Below, in pieces: positions 35,615 through 42,366 of a DNA stretch of 42,366 nt. Origin of the DNA: an uncultured Eubacteriales bacterium (GTDB taxonomy: Bacteria > Bacillota > Clostridia > Christensenellales > Aristaeellaceae); NCBI GenBank assembly GCA_902796025.1, contig CADBNW010000194.1:1-42366 (forward strand). Direction: 5' to 3'. The position numbers and the translations under genes were made by a program. Position 1 is the stretch's first letter; each line of letters starts with the position of its first letter. A model generated the notes under the pieces. It ran no database searches, was not told where the DNA came from, and saw nothing but the letters and a program-made list of their open reading frames with translations.

Positions 35615-37209
35615 ACGAAGCACATAACGCGGGCATAAAGCTGGAGCGCGGCAAAAACGCAGCGCGCAACGTCGTCTTCGGCGGCGCGTACCGGCTTTAT
35701 GCGATGCTGGCCCCCTTCGTGATGAGGACGGTGCTCCTTTATCAGCTGGGCGTCGACTTTCTGGGGCTGGACAGCCTGTTTGCCTCCATCCTGCAGGTAT
35801 TGAACCTTGCGGAGCTGGGCGTGGGCAGCGCGATGGTGTTCAGCATGTATAAGCCCATCGTCGAGGACGACAGGGAAAGCCTGTGCGCGCTTTTGAACCT
35901 GTACCGGAAGATCTATTACGGGATCGGCCTTGTCATTCTGGCCGCGGGGCTTGCGATCTCGCCCCTGGTGCCGACCCTCGTAAAGGGCGCGGTGCCGGAG
36001 GGGATGAGCCTTCGCACCCTGTACTACATGAACCTTGGCGGCACGGTGCTGTCCTACTGGGTGTTTGCCTACAAGGGCTGTCTGTTCGACGCGCATCAGC
36101 GTCTGGATGTAGCCCACAAGATCCACCTTGTTGTGGATACGCTCAAGTACGCCGTGTCCATCCTGCTGGTGTGCGTATACCACAACTATTACCTGTACCT
36201 CATCGCGCGCCTGGGCTTTGAGATCGTGTACAATGTCTGCCGCTTTTACTTTGCGGGCAGGTACTATCCGAATCTTAAGCCCTCCGGCGCGCTCGATCCG
36301 GAGAAGAAGCGCCTGATCCTTTCGCGGGTGCGGGATCTGTTCACCGCAAGGCTCGGCGGCGTGGTGATGAACGCGGCGGACGCGCTGGTCATATCCGGCT
36401 TTTTGGGGCTGCACGAGCTTGCGGTATACCAGAACTACTATTTTGTGGTTTCCTCCCTGCGGGCGTGCCTGGAGGTGATTTTGTCCTCCTCCCTTGCCGG
36501 CATCGGAAACAGCCTGCTCACCGAGACCAGCGAAAAGAACTACTGGGACTTTCGCAGGCTCACATTTCTGTTTTGCTGGATCACGGGGCTTTGCTGCTGC
36601 ATGCTGATGGCGCTGTACCAGCCCTTTATGCGCCTTTGGACGGGGGAAGAGCTGCTGATGCCCATGAGCGTTGTGGTGAGCCTTGTGGTGTACCTGTATG
36701 TGGTCGAGGTAAACCGAATCACCAACATCTACAAGGACGCCGCCGGCATCTGGTACGAGGACCGCTTCCGCCCGCTCACGGCAGCCGTCGTGAACGTGCT
36801 TTTGAACGTGATCACCGTGCGCTATATCGGCATCTTCGGCGTCATCTTTTCGACGGTCGTCGCCTTTGCGGCGGTGGAGCTGCCCTGGCTGATCTTAAAT
36901 CTATTCCGGCTCGTCTTTCCGCGCGGGTATGCGGGGGCTTACGTAAAAAGCCTGCTTTGGTACCTGTCAGTCACAGCCGCAGTGTGCGCCGCGACCTACG
37001 GCGTGTGCGCGCTGTGGAGCCTGACGCTTATCCCCACCATTATCGTAAGGGCGCTTATCTCCTTTTGCCTGCCAAACCTTCTGTTCCTTCTCATCTACAG
37101 GCGCACGGAGGAATTTCAGGGCTCTTTGGAGCTGGCAGACCGTCTGACCCGCGGAAAAATCAAGCTGCTCAAGCGCCTGAAGGCTGACACAGGAGGTACG
37201 CGCGCATGA
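35611..37209 (+). CDS. Wzx-type polysaccharide flippase (MATE/MOP superfamily)
   Basis: A 532-residue integral membrane protein with about 12-14 helices. The opening NVVFGGAYRLYAMLAPFVMR and LGLDSLFASILQVLNLAELG are typical of Wzx/RfbX-like transporters that flip undecaprenyl-linked repeat units. A central region (ADALVISGFLGLHELAVYQNYY) and the cytoplasmic basic tail (RGKIKLLKRLK) agree with that family. It overlaps the genes on both sides by 4 bp, so it belongs to the same transcript. Confidence 0.9.
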   Translation: MNEAHNAGIKLERGKNAARNVVFGGAYRLYAMLAPFVMRTVLLYQLGVDFLGLDSLFASILQVLNLAELGVGSAMVFSMYKPIVEDDRESLCALLNLYRKIYYGIGLVILAAGLAISPLVPTLVKGAVPEGMSLRTLYYMNLGGTVLSYWVFAYKGCLFDAHQRLDVAHKIHLVVDTLKYAVSILLVCVYHNYYLYLIARLGFEIVYNVCRFYFAGRYYPNLKPSGALDPEKKRLILSRVRDLFTARLGGVVMNAADALVISGFLGLHELAVYQNYYFVVSSLRACLEVILSSSLAGIGNSLLTETSEKNYWDFRRLTFLFCWITGLCCCMLMALYQPFMRLWTGEELLMPMSVVVSLVVYLYVVEVNRITNIYKDAAGIWYEDRFRPLTAAVVNVLLNVITVRYIGIFGVIFSTVVAFAAVELPWLILNLFRLVFPRGYAGAYVKSLLWYLSVTAAVCAATYGVCALWSLTLIPTIIVRALISFCLPNLLFLLIYRRTEEFQGSLELADRLTRGKIKLLKRLKADTGGTRA

Positions 37210-38216
37210 ATGAAGCGCCCAAATGCGATAAAACGCCCCTGATCTCCGTGATCGTTCCCGTCTACAAGGTCGAAAAGTATTTGAACCGCTGCGTGGATAG
37301 CCTCCTTGCCCAGACGTATCAAAACCTCGAGATCATTTTGGTGGATGACGGCTCGCCCGACCGCTGCCCCGAGATCTGCGACCGATACGCCCAGAGGGAT
37401 GAAAGGGTGCGGGTGATCCATAAGGAAAACGGCGGCCTCTCCGACGCAAGAAACGCCGGGATCGACGCAGCTACGGGGGAATACCTGGCCTTTGTGGACT
37501 CGGACGACTACGTGGACGCTGGGCTGTATGATGCGCTCATGCACGCGCTGCTTCAAAGCGGGGACAGGCTGGCCCTGTGCGGCTTTCAAAAGGTGACGGA
37601 CGAGGGAGCGCTTATCAAAAAAACGCCCATGCGCTTTCCCGCCCGGCTCAGCGAGGACGAATTCTGGTATCAGCTCTTTTTCCCGTACCGGGATCTTGGC
37701 ACCGTGGCCTGGAACAAGCTGTATCACAAATCGCTGTTTGAGGATCTGCGCTTTCCAAAAGGCGCGATCCATGAGGACGAATGGCTGGTGCACCATTACG
37801 TAAGCAGGGCGGGGCAGGTGAGCGTGGTAAACGAGTGCCTGTATTTCTACGTGGTAAGGGGCGGCAGCATCACCGCCCAGCCCCTGTCGCCCAGATCCTT
37901 AAGCATTCTGGAGGCGTTCAGTCAGCGCCTTGCCTACTTTGCGGAAAAGGGAAAGGCGCGCGCCGTGACGCTTGGCATGCGAAATTACGCGCGCTACGTC
38001 GTGTTCTTTCTGGACGACTGGCGGGGGCGTAAGGAGCTGACAAAGGAAAAAAGCAAGGTCAGGACGGATTTCCTTCTCGAGATCGCGCGCTATTTGGGCT
38101 TTGCGGGGAAGGCGGACCGCGCCTACTGGTTCGCGGCGCTTAACTGCCCGATGCTTTTACGCCGCGTCATACGCCTAAAAGAAAAGCGCGCGCGAAAGCG
38201 GGCACAAAGCACTTGA
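37206..38216 (+). CDS. Family 2 glycosyltransferase
   Basis: A 336-residue GT-A glycosyltransferase with ISVIVPVYKVEKYLNRCVDS, ILVDDGSPDRC, ENGGLSDARNAG and LAFVDSDDYVD (D-x-D), then the acceptor-side IHEDEWLVHHY. It is close to the WcaA/EpsJ type. The basic C-terminus (LKEKRARKRAQS) may bind the membrane surface. It overlaps the flippase by ATGA and is the last gene of the long overlapped run. The stop codon lies inside the -35 box of the promoter that drives the next gene. Confidence 0.93.
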   Translation: MNEAPKCDKTPLISVIVPVYKVEKYLNRCVDSLLAQTYQNLEIILVDDGSPDRCPEICDRYAQRDERVRVIHKENGGLSDARNAGIDAATGEYLAFVDSDDYVDAGLYDALMHALLQSGDRLALCGFQKVTDEGALIKKTPMRFPARLSEDEFWYQLFFPYRDLGTVAWNKLYHKSLFEDLRFPKGAIHEDEWLVHHYVSRAGQVSVVNECLYFYVVRGGSITAQPLSPRSLSILEAFSQRLAYFAEKGKARAVTLGMRNYARYVVFFLDDWRGRKELTKEKSKVRTDFLLEIARYLGFAGKADRAYWFAALNCPMLLRRVIRLKEKRARKRAQST

Positions 38217-38240
38217 CAACGGCAAAATAAACGCTATACT
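38213..38240 (+). promoter_or_regulatory. Internal promoter for the priming glycosylphosphotransferase
   Basis: TTGACA (38213-38218) and TATACT (38235-38240) lie 16 bp apart and overlap the end of the upstream GT2 gene. The leader of ~55 nt contains a small GCCC-AAC-GGGC hairpin before the AAGGAG ribosome site. Confidence 0.85.
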
Positions 38241-38300
38241 GTCTAAGACCGCTTTCATTTTATCGCCCAACGGGCAAGGCGGCTGCAAGGAGATCATAGT

Positions 38301-39794
38301 ATGTACAAGAGAAAAACCAGCGGATGGTCGCAGCATCTGGATTTTATGGGTCTGGACATCCTTTGTCTGGAGCTGGCCTGGCTGGGCTCTGCCATGATCC
38401 GCACCTCGTGGCAGGCGATGCTTCGGGACGCGACCTTCTGGGTGCTGTGCGTGGGCATGGCCTTTATCGACCTTATGATCATGGTACTGATGGACGCCTA
38501 CCACAGCGTCATCCGCCGCGACTCCTACAAGGAACTGCGCGGGGTGCTCAATCAGGCCGTGTACCTCACGGTGGGCCTCGTGGTGTTTGTGCTGCTTCAG
38601 CGAAACGAGAGCATCAACATCGTCGAGGTGCTTATGCCCACGCTGCCCATCTACATTTTGCTGTGCTTCAACATGCGCGTTTTGTGGAAGGAGCATCTGC
38701 GTAAGCGCCTGCACCTTAAAAACCACACGGGCATGCTGGTGGTTGCCAGAAAGGACCGCCTGAAGGACGTGATCACCGCCCTGGTCAATCACAACTACAA
38801 CAGCTACCGCTTCGTGGGCGCCGCGCTTTTGGAAAATGACGGGGATCTGGGCGAGGCGGAAAAGGAGATCGCCCACATCAAGCACGGCGATCAGGAGATC
38901 GGGGCGCTGAATGTTGTTGCTACGCGCGACACCCTCATCCAATACCTCATCAACAGCTGGGTGGACGAGGTGTATCTGGATACCCCCGCGGGGGAGCAAA
39001 TGCCGGTCGAACTGATCAACGAGATCATGAGCATGGGCATCACGGTGCACGTCGCCATGAACAGCATGGATCAGCTGGAGGCCCGCCACAAAAACGTGGA
39101 GTGGGTCTGCGGCCAGGCCACCATCACCACCAGCCTTGGATACGTATCGGGCCGCGACCTGCTTTTGAAGCGGCTGATGGACGTGCTGGGCGGCCTTGTG
39201 GGCAGCGTCTTTACGGTGCTTTTGACCCTGATCCTTGGCCCCTTCATCTACGCCGCGTCGCCCGGGCCCATCTTCTTTAAGCAATTGCGCATCGGCGAAA
39301 ACGGCAGGCGCTTTTGGATCTACAAATTCCGCAGCATGTATCTGGACGCGGAAAAGCGCAAGCAGGAGGTGGCCGCCGCCGACGGGCAGCAGGATCATCT
39401 GATGTTCAAAATGGAGCACGATCCGCGCATCATCGGCCAGGTCCAGCGCCCAGACGGCAGCTGGAAAAAGGGCATCGGCGGCTGGATCCGCGATCTGTCG
39501 CTGGACGAGTTTCCCCAGTTCTTTAACGTGTTGAAGGGCGACATGTCCCTGGTCGGCACGCGCCCGCCCACGCTGGACGAGTGGGAAAGGTACGAGCCCT
39601 ACCACCGCGGCAGGATGTCCACCAAGCCCGGCATCACCGGCCTTTGGCAGATCAGCGGCCGCAGCAAGATCCGCGACTTCAACCAGGTGGTGCAGCTGGA
39701 CCGCGAATACATCGAAAACTGGTCGCTGCTGCTGGACTGCAAGATCCTGCTTCGCACCGTCTGGGTCGTGATCACCCGGCGCGGGGCGATGTAA
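38301..39794 (+). CDS. Polyprenyl-phosphate sugar-1-phosphate transferase (priming enzyme)
   Basis: A 497-residue WcaJ/WbaP-like protein. The N-terminal half has several membrane helices and a Rossmann-like cytoplasmic region. One helix near 290-315 precedes the catalytic domain: SPGPIFFKQLRIGENG, WIYKFRSMYLDAE, LSLDEFPQFFNVLKGDMSL, VGTRPPT and PGITGLWQISGRS. It transfers the first sugar-1-phosphate to undecaprenyl phosphate, starting each repeat unit. Its place at the end of the locus, with a separate promoter, is notable because priming genes often come early. A strong AAGGAG site precedes the ATG at 38301. Confidence 0.94.
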   Translation: MYKRKTSGWSQHLDFMGLDILCLELAWLGSAMIRTSWQAMLRDATFWVLCVGMAFIDLMIMVLMDAYHSVIRRDSYKELRGVLNQAVYLTVGLVVFVLLQRNESINIVEVLMPTLPIYILLCFNMRVLWKEHLRKRLHLKNHTGMLVVARKDRLKDVITALVNHNYNSYRFVGAALLENDGDLGEAEKEIAHIKHGDQEIGALNVVATRDTLIQYLINSWVDEVYLDTPAGEQMPVELINEIMSMGITVHVAMNSMDQLEARHKNVEWVCGQATITTSLGYVSGRDLLLKRLMDVLGGLVGSVFTVLLTLILGPFIYAASPGPIFFKQLRIGENGRRFWIYKFRSMYLDAEKRKQEVAAADGQQDHLMFKMEHDPRIIGQVQRPDGSWKKGIGGWIRDLSLDEFPQFFNVLKGDMSLVGTRPPTLDEWERYEPYHRGRMSTKPGITGLWQISGRSKIRDFNQVVQLDREYIENWSLLLDCKILLRTVWVVITRRGAM

Positions 39795-39815
39795 GAGGAA
39801 AAAAGCATAAATTTG

Positions 39816-39900
39816 GCGGCAAGCCTGCACGCTCCTTTTGCCCTCCTTCGCTTGAAGGAAACGGGCCAAGGGGTTACGAAAGGCTTGCCGCTTTATTATT
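39816..39900 (+). terminator. Long inverted-repeat terminator between convergent operons
   Basis: GCGGCAAGCCT (39816-39826) and AGGCTTGCCGC (39881-39891) form an 11-bp perfect stem followed by TTTATTATTT. The 54-nt loop holds a second hairpin, CCTTC-GCTT-GAAGG (39845-39858). The position suits termination of the polymer locus, and it may also stop the opposing operon. Confidence 0.75.
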
Positions 39901-39933
39901 TGGCGTTTTACAGATTTGGATGGGGGAAAGGGC

Positions 39934-40644
39934 CTATCCCTTCAAAAGGCGGGTGAGCGCCGCTTCGTCCGCGTCCGGGAAAAAGCGAAAGGCGCTTTGC
40001 AGCATTTCGTTCAGGCAATCTGCGGCGCGGCTTTGATAGCGGCTTGTGACATATTCCTGTCCCCACACGCTTTCAGGCTCCGTAAAGACGGAGACGTGCC
40101 AGCCGTAGGGGAGGCCCTGCTTGTTCACGCGCTGACGAAAATCGCACACGCATAGATAACCCTGCGCCTGCAGGCGGGTCAGCGCTCCCTCAAGGCCCGT
40201 TTTGACCGCTGCGCTGCCTTTGATGTCTGAAAGCGTGCACTGGCTTTGAGCCGAAAACATTCGCATGATGTCTCTGTCTATCGGCCTTACAAGCCCCTCG
40301 TCCACGCGGGAATCAAAGTCGTAGCCGTCGCGCCTTAGGTTTGCAAAGCAGGGGATCCACTTTTTGGATACGAAGCCCGCGCAGTGATCAAAGAGCTTTC
40401 CGTACCAGAAGCGCTTGCTGGCAGCAAGCTGCATGCGCCAAAGCCAGGGGTCGCGCTGGGGATAGTCCGTCCACCACCAGGCGGAGGGCACGTGCTCCTC
40501 CACGGAAAAGCCGCGCACGCTGTTTTTGAACAGGGGCAAAAAGCCCACCGCATCGATATAGTCCGACACTTCGCCCGCGCTTTTCAGGCAGGCGGGATCG
40601 CTTTCGCGCAGGCCGCGCATCACCCATTTGTCGTCTGTGGACAT
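39934..40644 (-). CDS. AlkZ-related conserved protein
   Basis: A 236-residue protein. The block WWWTDYPQRDPWLWRMQLA, then FWYGKLFDHCAGFVSKKWIP, FANLRRDGYDFDS and a later YLCVCDFRQRVNK recall Clostridia proteins labelled AlkZ-related (winged-helix, DNA-glycosylase relatives). That label is from memory and no glycosylase motif was confirmed, so the activity is open. Its ATG overlaps the stop of the repressor gene by one base (TAATG), and a GAGGAGG site lies about 13 bp upstream of it. Co-transcription with a LexA-like regulator fits a DNA-damage role but does not prove it. Confidence 0.7.
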   Translation of the reverse strand: MSTDDKWVMRGLRESDPACLKSAGEVSDYIDAVGFLPLFKNSVRGFSVEEHVPSAWWWTDYPQRDPWLWRMQLAASKRFWYGKLFDHCAGFVSKKWIPCFANLRRDGYDFDSRVDEGLVRPIDRDIMRMFSAQSQCTLSDIKGSAAVKTGLEGALTRLQAQGYLCVCDFRQRVNKQGLPYGWHVSVFTEPESVWGQEYVTSRYQSRAADCLNEMLQSAFRFFPDADEAALTRLLKG

Positions 40645-41471
40645 TACGGAAGCATGTCCTCCTCAACGCGGCCAAGCACGCGGCCAAAGCAGCGCACCTC
40701 GCTGTACTCAGAGGGGTGGATGACGGGATAGGCGGGATTGAGCGGATGCAGGCCGTCGCGCCCGTAGGTCTTGATCATGCCCTCGCCGTCGATCACAAAA
40801 ACGCCCACCTCGCCCTCGCTCAGGCTCTGCGTGTGCTGCACCAGCGCAAGGTCGCCGTCGTGAAAGCGGGGCTCCATGCTGTCGCCGCTGATGCGCACCA
40901 CCTCGTCGCAGTTTTTCAGCTCTTCGCAGGCGACAAGGCGGATGGTTTCGCCCTGGCCGCCGTCGGACAGGTAGATGCCTTCGCCCGCGCACATGCTCAA
41001 GGGGCTCAGGGGGAAGGAGCGTATCTGCCGCCGCGGCCTGCGCGTGCGCGCGGGGGCGCTTGCGGCTTCCTCTGCCTGCGCCTGCGCGTTTTCGCCCTGC
41101 CCAAGCATGATCCTGATCAGCCCCTCCACGTAGCCCTGCTCGTTTTGCGGAAGGCTGCGGAAGGACGTAAGCAATTCGCGCTCTTTGGGGCTTAGGCAAA
41201 AGCCGCCCTCTACGCCCAGCAATTCGTCGCTGCTTACGCCAAGCGCCTCGCACAGGCGCTTTAAGGACCCAAGGTCCGGCCTTGTGCGCCCGTACTCCCA
41301 GGCGGAAACGCCGCCAAGCGTCATGCCGAGCTTTTCGGCAAGCTGGGGACGGCTAAGCCCCCGCTGCTGGCGGATGCGCGCGATATTTTGGCCAAGCTCG
41401 TTTTTGTCCTCCGGATTTGCCTGGGGACGTGCGTGGGGCACAAAGGAATAAACGCGGGTTTCGTTTTTCAT
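40644..41471 (-). CDS. XRE-type repressor with S24/LexA-like autoprotease domain
   Basis: A 275-residue regulator. The N-terminal helix-turn-helix (about 25-85) reads NIARIRQQRGLSRPQLAEKLG, GGVSAWEYGRTRPDL. A Gln/Ala/Arg-rich hinge leads to an S24 peptidase domain with the catalytic serine in SGDSMEPRF and lysine in GMIKTYG. A possible self-cleavage Ala-Gly is in SMCAGEG. This is the architecture of CI/HdiR-like stress repressors rather than canonical LexA, whose DNA-binding domain differs. I use the ATG at 41471, after AAGGGAG; the longer frame would cross the promoter. It is co-transcribed with the AlkZ-related gene. Confidence 0.88.
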   Translation of the reverse strand: MKNETRVYSFVPHARPQANPEDKNELGQNIARIRQQRGLSRPQLAEKLGMTLGGVSAWEYGRTRPDLGSLKRLCEALGVSSDELLGVEGGFCLSPKERELLTSFRSLPQNEQGYVEGLIRIMLGQGENAQAQAEEAASAPARTRRPRRQIRSFPLSPLSMCAGEGIYLSDGGQGETIRLVACEELKNCDEVVRISGDSMEPRFHDGDLALVQHTQSLSEGEVGVFVIDGEGMIKTYGRDGLHPLNPAYPVIHPSEYSEVRCFGRVLGRVEEDMLP

Positions 41472-41501
41472 AGGCGCTCCCTTATTCGTTGTCTTGGCAT
41501 T

Positions 41502-41530
41502 ATTATAACACCGCACTGGAAAGTTGTAAA
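41502..41530 (-). promoter_or_regulatory. Sigma-A promoter with AT-rich upstream element for the repressor operon
   Basis: On the minus strand TTTACA (41530-41525) and TATAAT (41507-41502) are 17 bp apart. The 30 bp upstream are AT-rich with an A/T run like an UP element. Self-repression by the encoded regulator is likely, but no clear operator palindrome was found. Confidence 0.85.
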
Positions 41531-41578
41531 TAGAAATAACAAAAAAATACCACTAATCGTATCTGCAAACGGCGGGGC

Positions 41579-41689
41579 ATGGGGGAGTTTTGGGGTAAGG
41601 TAAATACGGATGGTATCATTGCGCCCTGTAATGCGGCCTGTGCGGTGGAAGGCTTTATTCGTTTGGACAAAGCGCTGCTGGCGAAATGA
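41579..41689 (+). CDS. Weak candidate 36-residue small ORF
   Basis: An ATG at 41579 opens 36 codons (beginning MGEFWGKVNTDGIIAPCNAA and ending LDKALLAK). The composition looks protein-like, but the upstream GGCGGGG is a poor ribosome site and no promoter is evident. It may be the decayed end of an older gene or chance. Confidence 0.18.
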   Translation: MGEFWGKVNTDGIIAPCNAACAVEGFIRLDKALLAK

Positions 41690-41715
41690 CTAGCAGCCCC
41701 CGGTGCGGCGCTTTG
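41668..41715. repeat. Inverted repeat in the region before nifJ
   Basis: CAAAGCGC (41668-41675) is complementary to GCGCTTTG (41708-41715). GCTGCT (41674-41679) and AGCAGC (41692-41697) form a second, inner pairing; the two share two bases at 41674-41675, so they compete there. No T-tract follows, so it is not a standard terminator. Confidence 0.45.
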
Positions 41716-41875
41716 GTTTCAAAAACGCGACAGGCTTTCAGCGCGGTCAGCCGGGGAAAAGGAAACGAGAGTATCCGCAAAAGGCGCAAAATGCCCCAAA
41801 ATCGCGTATAAATCTGTTAGCCACGGCTTACTTTCGTGGAAAATTATCGAACTTTACGGCATTGCAACTTTTTGA

Positions 41876-42366
<491 letters not shown>

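Noticed and set aside
38175-39869. 564-codon minus-strand open frame opposite the priming transferase
   Set aside because: No protein family features; the plus strand encodes a clear sugar-phosphate transferase with promoter and ribosome site.

Overview
The window looks like chromosomal DNA of a high-GC Clostridia-type Firmicute. Three things point there: strong AGGAGG ribosome sites, consensus sigma-A promoters with 17-bp spacers, and the Firmicutes order rsmB-rlmN-prpC-prkC-rsgA-rpe. HemZ and a PASTA kinase agree. A gut lineage such as Christensenellales or Oscillospirales is plausible, but the genus cannot be fixed from sequence alone.

Layout: (1) 1-6923 (+) is a tightly overlapped housekeeping operon: rRNA methylation (rsmB, cut by the window edge; rlmN), Ser/Thr signalling (prpC, prkC), ribosome assembly (rsgA), pentose phosphate (rpe) and a metallo-beta-lactamase-fold hydrolase. 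(2) 6924-8000 is an AT-rich insert with the frameshifted tail of a lost gene and a PD-(D/E)XK nuclease-like gene. (3) 8000-18034 (+) starts at a perfect promoter and carries secDF, recJ, rel, dtd, a glyoxalase-II-like hydrolase, hemZ and a cyclophilin-like lipoprotein, ending at a clear terminator. (4) 18056-18185 is a small element bounded by 12-bp inverted repeats. (5) 25096-18225 (-) is an accessory operon: a 1716-residue secreted protein with a transglutaminase-like C-H-D triad, a 39-residue peptide, a 94-residue lipoprotein and a protein built from two copies of an unrecognised domain.

(6) 25245-39900 (+) is an exopolysaccharide or teichoic-acid-like polymer locus. It holds a membrane metallophosphoesterase, two Wzz-like chain-length proteins (the second fused to a degenerate GGDEF domain), a Wzy-like polymerase, a CDP-glycerol glycerophosphotransferase-like enzyme, four glycosyltransferases, a Wzx-like flippase and, from its own promoter, the priming polyprenyl-phosphate sugar transferase. 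No BY-kinase or cognate phosphatase is present. (7) 41530-39934 (-) is a two-gene unit: an S24/LexA-like repressor and an AlkZ-related protein. (8) From 41880 (+) a promoter and TTG start open nifJ, which runs off the window.

The most novel-looking parts are the Wzz-GGDEF fusion in a kinase-less polymer locus, the transglutaminase/short-peptide/lipoprotein/duplicated-domain operon, and the decayed gene in front of the nuclease-like gene. All functions are assigned by reading motifs; no database search was run.
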